This document shows positions 34,695 through 44,068 of a DNA stretch of 64,000 nt, one piece after another (positions within the stretch are counted from its first letter, which is position 1; each line of letters opens with the position of its first letter). The stretch is from Flavobacterium sasangense DSM 21067 (GTDB taxonomy: Bacteria > Bacteroidota > Bacteroidia > Flavobacteriales > Flavobacteriaceae): positions 1-64,000 of the forward strand of contig NZ_JMLU01000006.1 of the NCBI RefSeq assembly GCF_000686885.1, read 5' to 3'. The translations under genes were made by a program, and so were the position numbers. The notes under the pieces were generated by a model. The model saw nothing but the letters and a program-made list of their open reading frames with translations. It made no database searches and was not told the origin of the DNA.

Positions 34695-35198
34695 GTGAAC
34701 AATAGTATTTTAAATAGCATCCGATTTGTCGTTTTCTTAGCCCTTCAGGTTTTAATATTTAACAATATTAACTTGTTTGGTTACTTAAACCCGTATCCTT
34801 ATGTTTTATTTATTCTACTATATCCTGTAAACAGTAATAAAAGTGTTTTGTTACTTGGAAGTTTTGCTATGGGAATTCTTTTAGATATGTTTTGCAATTC
34901 AGGAGGTATTCATACGATGTCATCTTTAATTTTAGCCTATGTTCGCCCAACTCTTTTTAAATTTTCATTTGGATTAAGTTACGAATATCAAACTGTAAAA
35001 ATTGCTGATAAAATTTCGCCTGAACGAATTACTTTATTACTATTAGCTATTTTTATTCATCATTTTGTTATGTTCTTTTTTGAATATTACCGATTTGATT
35101 TAATTTTAACGATACTTACTCGTACACTATTTAGTACGCTTTTTACGTTTATTATTTGTTTGCTAACACTTTTTATAATTAAGCCGAGTAGACGATGA
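34695..35198 (+). CDS. mreD: Rod shape-determining protein MreD
   Basis: A 167-residue integral membrane protein with about five hydrophobic helices, the partner of MreC. It starts with GTG directly after the mreC stop, and its end overlaps the mrdA start by 4 bp (ATGA). Sequence conservation in MreD is weak. Identification rests on size, hydrophobicity and position. Confidence 0.9.
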   Translation: MNNSILNSIRFVVFLALQVLIFNNINLFGYLNPYPYVLFILLYPVNSNKSVLLLGSFAMGILLDMFCNSGGIHTMSSLILAYVRPTLFKFSFGLSYEYQTVKIADKISPERITLLLLAIFIHHFVMFFFEYYRFDLILTILTRTLFSTLFTFIICLLTLFIIKPSRR

Positions 35199-37123
35199 GA
35201 AAAGCTGTTTTACCTGCCGTAATCATTATTACTTCCCTTCTTCTGATTGTTCGAATTTTCTATCTTCAAGTAATTGATGAGAATTTAAAATTACAATCGG
35301 AAAATAATGCTATTAAAAAAGTATTTGATTTCCCAGAGAGAGGTTATATCTATGATCGTAATGGTAAGCTTTTGGTTGCCAATCAGCCATCATATGACAT
35401 CATGGTGGTTCCGAGAGAAATAAAAAATATTGACACGACTGAATTTTGTAATTTACTTCACATTACCAAAGAGTATTTTATCAAAAAAATTGAAAAAGCA
35501 AACGTATATAGTCCGAGACTTCCTTCCGTATTCTTGTCACAATTAAACAAAGCAGAATATGCAGCTTTTCAAGAAAAAGAAAGAAAATTCGAAGGATTCT
35601 ATACACAAAAGCGTTCGCTTCGTGATTATCAAGTAAATGTTGGGGCAAACGTTTTTGGTTTTATAACACAAGTTAATGAAGCCATTCTAAAGAAGAACAA
35701 ATACTACAACAGTGGTGACTTAATAGGAAAACAAGGTGTTGAGCAACAATACGAAGAAACATTAAGAGGAATTAAAGGAGTAAAATATTTACTTCGCGAC
35801 AAGCATAATAAAATTATTGGTCCCTATAAAAATGGGCAATTTGACACCATTGCACAACAAGGAAAAGATTTAACCTTAACTATCGATTACGAGCTTCAGA
35901 AATACGGAACCGAGTTAATGATTAACAAAAGAGGAGGAATTGTAGCTCTTGAACCTAAAACAGGCGAAATTTTAGCTTTGGTTACAGCTCCTACTTATGA
36001 CCCTGCATTGTTAGTAGGAAGACAACGTTCTAAAAATTACACAGCTCTTTATCATGATTCCATTGCTAAGCCTTTATATGACAGAGGACTTCAGGCTACA
36101 TATCCGCCAGGTTCTCCATTTAAAATTATAACTGGTTTGATTGGGTTACAAGAAGAAGTAATTGATGAACAATCGACTTTTTATTGCAATCATGGAGCTA
36201 ATTTTGGACGTTTCATGAAATGCCACTGTGGTTTACACACCTTACAATTAAACAATGGTGTTTATAAATCATGTAACAGTTATTTTGGAAACACATACAA
36301 AAGAACCATTGAAAAATATAAAGATTCATATTATAGTGTAGACAATTGGGCTAACCACGTAAAAAGTTTTGGATTAGGTCAATTTTTAGGAACCGATATG
36401 CCCATTGGATCAAAAGGATTAGTTCCTGATTCTAAAATGTACAAAAGAATGTATAATGGTGCCAAAATCAGAAGTTCGTATATTATTTCAAACTCCATTG
36501 GCCAAGGAGAAGTTTCTACTTCAACCTTACAATTAGCAAACATGATGGCAGTTGTAGCAAATAAAGGATATTACTACACGCCTCACATTGTAAAAAAGAT
36601 TAAAGGAGAAGTTTTAGACAAAAAATTTACCACAAAACATTATTCTACCATCGACAAACAATATTTCCCACCGATGATTCAAGGATTAGCAGATGTGTAT
36701 AATGTAGGTACAGCTTGGAATTTAAAAGTAGAAGGATTAGAACTTTGTGGAAAAACAGGAACAGCTGAAAATAAAATTAGAGTTGCTGGAAAAACCTATC
36801 AATTAAAAGACCACTCTATATTTGTTGCATTTGCACCAAAAGAAAATCCAACAATTGCTATTGCTGTAGTTGTTGAAAATGGATATTGGGGTAACCGATG
36901 GGCAGGACCAATTGCAACATTAATGGCCGAAAAATATGTAACTGGAAAAATTACCAGAAAAGATTTAGAAACCACCATGCTTAATGGAAGTTTATTAGAA
37001 GAATATAAAAGAATTGAAAACATCATCTTTCAAAGAAAAGTTGACCCTACAAAACTGCAAGATTCTTTAAATAAAATAAAAGTAGAAATAAGCGACGCCA
37101 AAAAAGAAGAGGAAGAAAACTAA
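35195..37123 (+). CDS. mrdA: Penicillin-binding protein 2 (peptidoglycan transpeptidase)
   Basis: A 642-residue class B PBP that cross-links peptidoglycan during elongation. It has one N-terminal helix (about 5-22), a PBP dimer domain with RGYIYDRNGKLL and a transpeptidase domain. Active-site motifs are S307-P-F-K310, S359-C-N361 and K520-T-G522. The Ser of SPFK is the acylated residue. The final 70 residues are a charged helical extension beyond KTG. It works with RodA, whose gene follows directly after the stop codon. Confidence 0.97.
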   Translation: MRKAVLPAVIIITSLLLIVRIFYLQVIDENLKLQSENNAIKKVFDFPERGYIYDRNGKLLVANQPSYDIMVVPREIKNIDTTEFCNLLHITKEYFIKKIEKANVYSPRLPSVFLSQLNKAEYAAFQEKERKFEGFYTQKRSLRDYQVNVGANVFGFITQVNEAILKKNKYYNSGDLIGKQGVEQQYEETLRGIKGVKYLLRDKHNKIIGPYKNGQFDTIAQQGKDLTLTIDYELQKYGTELMINKRGGIVALEPKTGEILALVTAPTYDPALLVGRQRSKNYTALYHDSIAKPLYDRGLQATYPPGSPFKIITGLIGLQEEVIDEQSTFYCNHGANFGRFMKCHCGLHTLQLNNGVYKSCNSYFGNTYKRTIEKYKDSYYSVDNWANHVKSFGLGQFLGTDMPIGSKGLVPDSKMYKRMYNGAKIRSSYIISNSIGQGEVSTSTLQLANMMAVVANKGYYYTPHIVKKIKGEVLDKKFTTKHYSTIDKQYFPPMIQGLADVYNVGTAWNLKVEGLELCGKTGTAENKIRVAGKTYQLKDHSIFVAFAPKENPTIAIAVVVENGYWGNRWAGPIATLMAEKYVTGKITRKDLETTMLNGSLLEEYKRIENIIFQRKVDPTKLQDSLNKIKVEISDAKKEEEEN

Positions 37124-38380
37124 ATGAAAAATCAAAGTGTAGGAAATAGAATTGATTATATCAGCATATTACTTTACATAGTTTTAGTAATTATGGGCTG
37201 GATGACTATTTATTCTGCCTCTTTGCCATTAGAAGAAACTTCAATTTTTGATATTTCACAAATCTATGGCCGTCAAATGCTTTTTATAGGATTAACCATT
37301 CCTTTGATACTAGTAATTTTATTCAGTGATGCAAAGATATTTGAACGCCTTTCTTTTGTTTTTTATGGCGTGGGAATTCTACTTTTACTTGGACTTTTTG
37401 TTTTTGGTGTTACTAAAAAAGGACAAACTAACTGGTATCAATTTGGAGGATTTGGTTTTCAACCATCAGAATTCGTGAAAACCGCAACCGCTTTATTGCT
37501 AGCAAAATACTTAAGTTATTCGCAAATAAATTTAAAATACACCAAACATCAAATCATAGGTTTGGCAATTGTAGGGTTACCCGTTTTGCTAATATTAATG
37601 CAACCTGATGCTGGTAGTGCTATGATTTTTATTTCACTAATCTTTGTTTTAAATCGTGAAGGATTACCAAGTTGGTACTTTTTCTCAGGTATAATTGCTA
37701 TTGCATTGTTCTTTTTATCATTGGTAATAGAGCCATTCTATTTGATTGGAATTGTATTTGTTGTAATGGTAATTCATTATATATTTAATAGAAAAATATC
37801 AAGAAATCCTATCGTATATGGACTACTTTACCTGATTATGGCAGGTTTTGCATTTTCTGTCAGCTATGTCTATGATAAAGTATTAGAACCGCATCAAAAA
37901 GACCGTATTAATGTATTAATTGGTGATGATGTTGACATGAAGCGCGAAGGTTATAATCTTAATCAGTCGATGATTGCCATCGGTTCTGGAGGTTTACTTG
38001 GAAAAGGTTATCTAGAAGGAACGCAAACAAAAGGAGGATTCGTCCCGGAACAACACACCGATTACATCTTTACCACAGTAGGCGAAGAATGGGGATTTGT
38101 GGGAAGTATTACGGTAATTCTTTTATTTGTTGCCTTATTTTTAAGAATAATTTACTTAGCCGAAAATCAGAAAACAAAATTTAGTAGGGTTTATGGCTAT
38201 TGCGTGGCAACTTATTTATTTACGCATTTCTTTGTAAATATTGCCATGTTGATTAAATTATTCCCAACAATTGGAGTACCACTTCCCTTTTTCTCATACG
38301 GTGGTTCGAGTTTATGGGCATTTACCATTTTACTATTTATCTTTATTAAGCTTGACGCTAATAAAGTAAATGAATGGTAA
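37124..38380 (+). CDS. rodA: Peptidoglycan glycosyltransferase RodA
   Basis: A 418-residue SEDS-family protein with about ten transmembrane segments that polymerises glycan strands with PBP2. Family signatures are QPSEFVKTATALLLAKYLS, QPDAGSAMIF, the loop segment NQSMIAIGSGGLLGKGYLEGTQTK with FVPEQHTDYIFTTVGEEWGF, and LPFFSYGGSSLW. Its stop codon at 38378-38380 touches the stop of the convergent nuclease gene, and no terminator is visible between them. Confidence 0.97.
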   Translation: MKNQSVGNRIDYISILLYIVLVIMGWMTIYSASLPLEETSIFDISQIYGRQMLFIGLTIPLILVILFSDAKIFERLSFVFYGVGILLLLGLFVFGVTKKGQTNWYQFGGFGFQPSEFVKTATALLLAKYLSYSQINLKYTKHQIIGLAIVGLPVLLILMQPDAGSAMIFISLIFVLNREGLPSWYFFSGIIAIALFFLSLVIEPFYLIGIVFVVMVIHYIFNRKISRNPIVYGLLYLIMAGFAFSVSYVYDKVLEPHQKDRINVLIGDDVDMKREGYNLNQSMIAIGSGGLLGKGYLEGTQTKGGFVPEQHTDYIFTTVGEEWGFVGSITVILLFVALFLRIIYLAENQKTKFSRVYGYCVATYLFTHFFVNIAMLIKLFPTIGVPLPFFSYGGSSLWAFTILLFIFIKLDANKVNEW

Positions 38381-39172
38381 TTAGAAACTCCAATCTTTAT
38401 AATCAGATTTCGACTCCATTTTATTTTCAATTTCGTCTGGCAAATTTGGATAAAAATCAATTCCAGTCATCTTTTCAATTTCATCAACAGAAACAACAAA
38501 TTCATACAAAGGATTGTTAGAATTTTTATGAGGTACTAAAAAACCAATCATTTTGGTTCCATCTTTAGATAAAAGTACTTTATAAAAATAATTAGGAACT
38601 GAAACCTTTTCTTTTCCTATTGTTTTCAAATTATCAATTAAAACACCACCTGTAACAATATATAATCCATCGTTTTTTGTAGCCCAATATCTCACTTTTT
38701 CTTCTAAACGATTCCAAACACCCGAATTGAATTCATGCTCTTGTGGACTAATATTAGAAGTAAAGAAAGTCTCATTATATTCATCTAATGTTTCTTTTCT
38801 ATCTCCAGCTGGACACAAGTGACCCTTATCGTAACCCGATTTTTTATAATTTCTCCAATCTGCTGATTCTGTTTTTACTAATGGATCTTGTTCGAAAAAA
38901 GGCCGATCATAATTAGTAGTTTTTACATCATCACTATCTAAATAATATGCCACCCATTCGCTTTGTTCATGAGCTTCTGAATATGAAAAAGCATAAGTAT
39001 TACGTTTGTAAACATCGCTTGTGGTTGATGTTGGCAGAAAATCAAAATCACTAGAAATCACATTTTTACTTACTAAAACTTCCTTGTTTTCAAGTGAATT
39101 CTCATTATTTACATCAAATTCTTTACAAGAGAATAGTGAGATAACTAATAGGATATAAAGGGTTCTTATCAT
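38381..39172 (-). CDS. Lipoprotein DNA/RNA non-specific endonuclease (NUC1 family)
   Basis: A 263-residue secreted nuclease. The lipobox SLFSC places Cys16 as the lipid anchor. The betabeta-alpha-metal active site is GYDKGHLCPAGD, with His118 as general base. The usual DRGH is DKGH here. N140 (FFTSNISPQ) and the N/E of EFNSGVWNRLEEK complete the Mg2+ site. It could digest extracellular nucleic acid for nutrition, or act in competition. It converges on rodA with no spacer. Confidence 0.92.
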   Translation of the reverse strand: MIRTLYILLVISLFSCKEFDVNNENSLENKEVLVSKNVISSDFDFLPTSTTSDVYKRNTYAFSYSEAHEQSEWVAYYLDSDDVKTTNYDRPFFEQDPLVKTESADWRNYKKSGYDKGHLCPAGDRKETLDEYNETFFTSNISPQEHEFNSGVWNRLEEKVRYWATKNDGLYIVTGGVLIDNLKTIGKEKVSVPNYFYKVLLSKDGTKMIGFLVPHKNSNNPLYEFVVSVDEIEKMTGIDFYPNLPDEIENKMESKSDYKDWSF

Positions 39173-39191
39173 GATTTGGCTTAGTTTTTGT

Positions 39192-39199
39192 TACCTTTG
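39192..39199 (+). promoter_or_regulatory. -7 box upstream of the coiled-coil protein gene (TACCTTTG)
   Basis: TACCTTTG lies 26 bp before the ATG at 39226. No TTG is correctly spaced. Confidence 0.5.
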
Positions 39200-39225
39200 T
39201 AAAGATAATTTTAAAATCGAAGATC

Positions 39226-39723
39226 ATGAAAATAAAATTTTTAATTTTAGTGGGTTTATTTAGTTTACAAGCCACATTAGCTCAAGAAACTGTAATAGAT
39301 AGTGTAAAAGTAAAACAAGAAAAGCTACTACTTGAACAACAAAAAGCGGAAAAAGAAAGAATAAAAGCAGAAGAAAAAATAATTAAAGAACAACAAAAGG
39401 CAGAAAAAGAACGTCAAAAAGCTTTGAAAGAAGCAGAAAAAGCTCAGAAAAAGGCAGAAAAAGAATTAAAGCAAGCTCAAAAAGCGATTGCTCAAAGAGA
39501 AAAAGCCAAAAAGAACATAGAAAAAGCTAAATCTAAAATGGAAGACAACAAAAAAGATTTAGAAAAAGATAAAGAGAAATTTGAAAAGCTTAGAAGAAAA
39601 GGAAAATTAAACACTGAAGAAGAGTTAAAATGGAGAGAGAAAATTCTTAAAAAAGAAAACAAAGCTTTAGAACTTCAATTAGACTTAGAAAAAGCACAAA
39701 ACAAACTTGATAAACTAGATTAA
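39226..39723 (+). CDS. Secreted, highly charged coiled-coil protein
   Basis: A 165-residue protein with a signal peptide (MKIKFLILVGLFSLQATLAQ). The remainder is almost entirely Lys/Glu/Gln/Ala heptads (EKERIKAEEKIIKEQQKAEK and similar) predicted to form a long coiled coil. No Cys, no catalytic motif. It is single-gene, between the nuclease and a bidirectional terminator. A periplasmic structural or chaperone-like role is possible, but nothing in the sequence shows it. Confidence 0.8.
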   Translation: MKIKFLILVGLFSLQATLAQETVIDSVKVKQEKLLLEQQKAEKERIKAEEKIIKEQQKAEKERQKALKEAEKAQKKAEKELKQAQKAIAQREKAKKNIEKAKSKMEDNKKDLEKDKEKFEKLRRKGKLNTEEELKWREKILKKENKALELQLDLEKAQNKLDKLD

Positions 39724-39729
39724 TAAAAA

Positions 39730-39756
39730 AAATCCCGATTCTTTGAATCGGGATTT
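39730..39756. terminator. Bidirectional terminator between the coiled-coil gene and prc
   Basis: AAATCCCGATTC (39730-39741) and GAATCGGGATTT (39745-39756), 3-nt loop, A-run and T-run on either side. It is the same CCCGAT...ATCGGG type as the one after accD. Confidence 0.93.
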
Positions 39757-39764
39757 TTTTTATT

Positions 39765-41918
39765 TTAATTCATACTTATTTTTTGTGGTAATCCTTTTCC
39801 TTTAGTCAACAATTTCATATCGGAAATAACATTTAAAGTTTCTTCCACATAAATATCTTTTTGTAATTCTTCGTGCCAACGTTCTCTTTTCTGTTTTAAT
39901 AAAGTGTCTTTTTCAAACAAAGCAACTTCATCAGGTAAGGACGTAAAAGTATATTTATTGTTGTAATCTGAAATAGCTTTAAACTTTTTAATCTTAACAT
40001 CTGCAGCCGCAATTTCTCTCTTAAAGTCATTTAAGTTTAAACTAAAATCATTCTCATCTTTACGCTCAAAAATCCACTTAGCATTTTCATCTATTAAATT
40101 GAAAGTTGGATTAGCAGCTATTCTCTTTTTGCTATTTGCAATAACATTATCAAAATTAACATTTAATGGTTGGTATTTAGCAGGTTCAATCTTATCCCAA
40201 GGCAATGCGCTTTCTTCATCACGTTCACCCATATCTAAATAAGAAAAACGATCTGGGAAAACAATATCGCTCTTAACCCCTTCACGTTGCGTTGAACCAC
40301 CATTAATTCTATAAAATTTTTGAATAGTAGTTTTTAACGCTCCTAAATCACCATAAGAATTTCCTCTGATAAACTGATTTAAATCAATTACATTCTGAAC
40401 GGTTCCTTTACCGTAAGAATGTTTACTTCCTACCACTATTCCACGTTTGTAATCTTGTATAGCTGCTGCAAAAATTTCAGAGGCCGAAGCAGAGAAATTA
40501 TTAATCATTACTACAAGTGGACCATCATATTGTACTTTTTTATCTGGATCTGGCAAAATTTCAGGATTTCTTCCTGGTGCTTTTACTTGAACAATTGGAC
40601 CATCTGGAATGAACAAACCTACCATTTTAACAACCGTTTCTAAAGAACCTCCTCCATTATCGCGTAAATCCATAACAAGACCATCGATGTTTTGTGCTTT
40701 TAGTTTTTCAATCTCAGCCGCTACATCTTTAAATGCATCACGATTTTCTTTGTTTTCAAAACTAATATAGAATTTAGGCAAATAAATAATTCCATATTTT
40801 TTACCATCTTTTACTACGATACTTGATTTTGCAAATGTTTCTTCTGTTTCAACTTCATCTCTAATAATTGAGATTACTTTAATAGTACCATCAACTTTTT
40901 TAACTGTTAAACGAACTTCAGTTCCTTTAGGACCTTTGATTTTTTTTACTACATCATCTAAACGCATTCCTGCAATATCTAAAGGCTCTTCTTTTCCTTG
41001 AGCCACTTTCAAAATCAAATCACCCGCTTCTAATTCTTTTCCTCTCCAAGCCGGACCGCCAGAAATTAATTCTGAAACTTCAACTCCAGATTCTTTCTTT
41101 TGTAAACGCGCACCAATTCCTTGGAATGTTCCGCTCATGCTTACATCAAATTTTTCTTTATCATCTGGCGAAAAATAGAAAGTATGTGGATCAAAGCGTT
41201 CCACAATAGAATTTAAAAATATTGCAAACCAATCGTCTCTTTCTAACTCTTTCTCTATGAAGTCAAAATACTCATTTAATGATTTTAATGAGTTTTCGCG
41301 TACTTCTTTCTCAATCACATCAAATGATTTCATCTCATACGCATTATCCTTTTTCTTTTTATCTTCCTCAAGTTGTTCTTTATCCGTTATAGAAGAAAGA
41401 GCTGACAGTTTCAATTGTTTTCTCCATCTATCCATTAACTCCGACTTATTTTTTGAAAAAGGCAATTTTTCATAATCTACATTAATACTTTCCTTAACAG
41501 TAAAATCAAAAGGTTTACTTAAAACATCTTCATATATTTCTCTAGACTCGCTCATTCTTTTTAACAAACGAGCATTTGTTAAATTAAAGAAAGTCAAATC
41601 TTTATTTTTTATCATATCGTCAATTGAAGTCTCATACTTACTAAACTCATCAATATCACTTTGAATAAAAAATCGTTTTGTAGGATCAATATTATCTAAA
41701 TATTTTTTATAGACTTTTTTTGAGAAATCATCATTAATCTCAACTGGACTATAGTGACCTTTTTCTAAAACAAACGTCAATAGCTCTAATAAAAGCTTGT
41801 CTTTTTCTGGATCTTCTGTTTTCTCTCTAGGAATAAAACTCCACAGTATTGCTGATAAAGCAGTTACCAACAATATAACCTTATAATTTCTTTTCATAAA
41901 TTCCACTATTCGTTTCAT
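39765..41918 (-). CDS. prc: C-terminal processing (tail-specific) protease
   Basis: About 717 residues. A periplasmic serine protease that trims C-termini. The start is placed at 41918 (MKRIVEFMKRNYK). 41897 (MKRNYKVILL) is equally possible. A hydrophobic helix follows, then a long helical N-terminal domain, a PDZ domain (GIGARLQKKESGVEVSELISGGPAWRG) and the S41 catalytic domain. The Ser/Lys dyad lies in NFSASASEIFAAAIQDY and SYGKGTVQ. The C-terminal DUF3340-type helical region is present. In Bacteroidetes it probably handles envelope proteins. Confidence 0.95.
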   Translation of the reverse strand: MKRIVEFMKRNYKVILLVTALSAILWSFIPREKTEDPEKDKLLLELLTFVLEKGHYSPVEINDDFSKKVYKKYLDNIDPTKRFFIQSDIDEFSKYETSIDDMIKNKDLTFFNLTNARLLKRMSESREIYEDVLSKPFDFTVKESINVDYEKLPFSKNKSELMDRWRKQLKLSALSSITDKEQLEEDKKKKDNAYEMKSFDVIEKEVRENSLKSLNEYFDFIEKELERDDWFAIFLNSIVERFDPHTFYFSPDDKEKFDVSMSGTFQGIGARLQKKESGVEVSELISGGPAWRGKELEAGDLILKVAQGKEEPLDIAGMRLDDVVKKIKGPKGTEVRLTVKKVDGTIKVISIIRDEVETEETFAKSSIVVKDGKKYGIIYLPKFYISFENKENRDAFKDVAAEIEKLKAQNIDGLVMDLRDNGGGSLETVVKMVGLFIPDGPIVQVKAPGRNPEILPDPDKKVQYDGPLVVMINNFSASASEIFAAAIQDYKRGIVVGSKHSYGKGTVQNVIDLNQFIRGNSYGDLGALKTTIQKFYRINGGSTQREGVKSDIVFPDRFSYLDMGERDEESALPWDKIEPAKYQPLNVNFDNVIANSKKRIAANPTFNLIDENAKWIFERKDENDFSLNLNDFKREIAAADVKIKKFKAISDYNNKYTFTSLPDEVALFEKDTLLKQKRERWHEELQKDIYVEETLNVISDMKLLTKGKGLPQKISMN

Positions 41919-42061
41919 TGAAAAATTTTCAACTAAATTACACAAAAAATCATGCCACAAGTGTGCAAATTACTATAATTTTTTGTTAAACCCATAAAAT
42001 TTAGCATTCAAAAAAAAGGTTTCGACATAAATTATTTAATTTAGCAAAAAATGTACAAAAA

Positions 42062-42829
42062 ATGTCAAAACCACTGATACTAGTAACTAACGATGATAGC
42101 ATTGTTGCTCCTGGAATTCGCGCTTTAATTGAAGTGATGAAAGAATTGGGAGAAGTTGTTGTTGTTGCTCCCGATAGTCCACAAAGCGCAATGGGACACG
42201 CAATAACCATAAACAACACTTTAAAATTAGAAAAAGTACATTTAGACAAAGACCTTGAACAAGAATACAGTTGTAGCGGAACTCCCGTAGATTGTGTAAA
42301 AATTGCGGTGAATGAAATTCTAAAAAGAAAACCCGACTTGTGTGTTTCAGGAATTAATCATGGTTCTAATTCTTCTATTAACGTCATATATTCGGGAACT
42401 ATGAGTGCAGCAGTAGAAGCTGGAATCGAAGGTATTCCTGCTATCGGATTTTCGTTGTTAGATTATAGTTGGGATGCCGATTTTGAACCCATCAAAAGTT
42501 ATATAAAACAAATAGCATCAGAAGTTTTAAAAAATGGTTTACCAGAAGGGGTAATTTTAAACGTTAATTTCCCAAAATTAAGCAAAGAAGATATCAAAGG
42601 AGTAAAAATTTGTCGTCAAGCGAAAGCCATGTGGCAAGAGGAATTTGACAAAAGAACAAATCCACAAGGAAAAGAATATTATTGGTTAACTGGCAAATTT
42701 GTCAATTTAGATAAAGGAACTGATACGGATGAATGGGCTTTAGAAAATGGTTATATTTCGATTGTTCCAGTGCAATTTGATTTAACAGCACATCATGCGA
42801 TGCAACAATTAAATTCTTGGGAATTATAA
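42062..42829 (+). CDS. surE: 5'/3'-nucleotidase SurE
   Basis: A 255-residue metal-dependent phosphatase that removes 5' or 3' phosphate from nucleotides. The metal site is ILVTNDDS (Asp-Asp) with PDSPQSAMGHAIT, SGTPVDCVK and the conserved SGINHGSNSSINVIYSGTM. Full length. It is divergent from prc and lies 17 bp before lpxB, probably cotranscribed. No TANNTTTG box is obvious in the 143-bp gap. Confidence 0.96.
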   Translation: MSKPLILVTNDDSIVAPGIRALIEVMKELGEVVVVAPDSPQSAMGHAITINNTLKLEKVHLDKDLEQEYSCSGTPVDCVKIAVNEILKRKPDLCVSGINHGSNSSINVIYSGTMSAAVEAGIEGIPAIGFSLLDYSWDADFEPIKSYIKQIASEVLKNGLPEGVILNVNFPKLSKEDIKGVKICRQAKAMWQEEFDKRTNPQGKEYYWLTGKFVNLDKGTDTDEWALENGYISIVPVQFDLTAHHAMQQLNSWEL

Positions 42830-42846
42830 ATTTAGACGATTAGAAA

Positions 42847-43962
42847 ATGAAATATTATATCATAGCAGGAGAAGCTTCGGGCGATTTACATGGTTCTAAC
42901 CTTATGAAAGCTTTGTATGAAAAAGATCCATCAGCCGAAATCCGTTTTTGGGGTGGCGATTTGATGCAAAATGTGGGCGGAACTTTAGTAAAACACTACC
43001 GTGAATTGGCTTTTATGGGATTTATTGAAGTCGTAATGAATCTAAAAACGATTTTGAACAACATCAAAATCTGCAAAAAAGACATTGAAGCTTTTCAACC
43101 CGATGCGATTATTTTTATAGATTACCCTGGATTTAATATGCGTATTGCTACTTGGGCAAAAGAGCGAAATATCCCAACACATTACTATATTTCACCTCAA
43201 ATTTGGGCTTGGAAAGAAAATCGCATTAAAGCTATTAAACGAGATGTGGATTTTATGTACGTAATTCTTCCTTTTGAAAAAGATTTTTACGAGAAAAAAC
43301 ATAGTTTCCCAGTTCATTTTGTCGGACATCCGCTAATTGATGCTATTGCAAGTAGAACGGAAGTTTCAGATGAAGTTTTTAGAAAAGAAAATCATTTATC
43401 AGACAAACCAATTATTGCATTATTACCAGGAAGTCGCAAGCAAGAAATTGCTAAAATGCTTTCGATTATGCTTTCGGTTGTAAAAGATTTTCCGGATTAT
43501 CAGTTCGTAATTGCTGGCGCTCCAAGTCAGGAATATGAGTTTTACAAGACGTTTTTAACGAATGAAAATGTAAAATTTATTTCGAACAAAACTTACGATT
43601 TATTAAGTCATTCGCACGCTGCTTTGGTAACTTCTGGAACAGCAACTTTAGAAACTGCATTGTTTAATGTTCCTGAAGTGGTTTGTTATAAAGGAAGTTG
43701 GGTTTCATACCAAATTGCCAAACGCATCATCACTTTAAAATACATTTCATTGGTAAATTTAATCATGGATAAAGAAGTGGTTAAGGAGTTAATCCAAGAG
43801 GAATTGAACACGAAGAATTTAAAATTAGAATTGAATAAACTTTTGAATTCAGAAAGTCGCAGCATTTTATTGAACAATTATGCCGATTTAAAACAAAAAT
43901 TAGGTGGCGAAGGCGCAAGTAAAAAGACTGCGGAACTAATTCTAGATTCTTTCAAAAAATAA
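42847..43962 (+). CDS. lpxB: Lipid-A-disaccharide synthase
   Basis: A 371-residue GT19 enzyme that joins UDP-diacylglucosamine and lipid X. It begins KYYIIAGEASGDLHGSNLM, the family N-terminus, and contains FIDYPGFNMRIA, YYISPQIWAWKENR, VGHPLIDAI, LLPGSRKQEIAKML and TSGTATLETAL. Normal length. It implies lipid A synthesis, consistent with a Gram-negative envelope. It follows surE closely. Confidence 0.97.
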   Translation: MKYYIIAGEASGDLHGSNLMKALYEKDPSAEIRFWGGDLMQNVGGTLVKHYRELAFMGFIEVVMNLKTILNNIKICKKDIEAFQPDAIIFIDYPGFNMRIATWAKERNIPTHYYISPQIWAWKENRIKAIKRDVDFMYVILPFEKDFYEKKHSFPVHFVGHPLIDAIASRTEVSDEVFRKENHLSDKPIIALLPGSRKQEIAKMLSIMLSVVKDFPDYQFVIAGAPSQEYEFYKTFLTNENVKFISNKTYDLLSHSHAALVTSGTATLETALFNVPEVVCYKGSWVSYQIAKRIITLKYISLVNLIMDKEVVKELIQEELNTKNLKLELNKLLNSESRSILLNNYADLKQKLGGEGASKKTAELILDSFKK

Positions 43963-44005
43963 AGAATATTCTTATCGATTTATTATAAACTTAACGATTT
44001 TTTTA

Positions 44006-44013
44006 TATTTTTG
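44006..44013 (+). promoter_or_regulatory. -7 box upstream of comEC (TATTTTTG)
   Basis: TATTTTTG lies 55 bp before the comEC start. No spaced TTG is seen. The 106-bp gap after lpxB has no clear terminator. Confidence 0.45.
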
Positions 44014-44068
44014 GAATTAAGAAGTCCCAACTCCTTAAAACTAAATACTACTTCAAAAACAACAGTGA

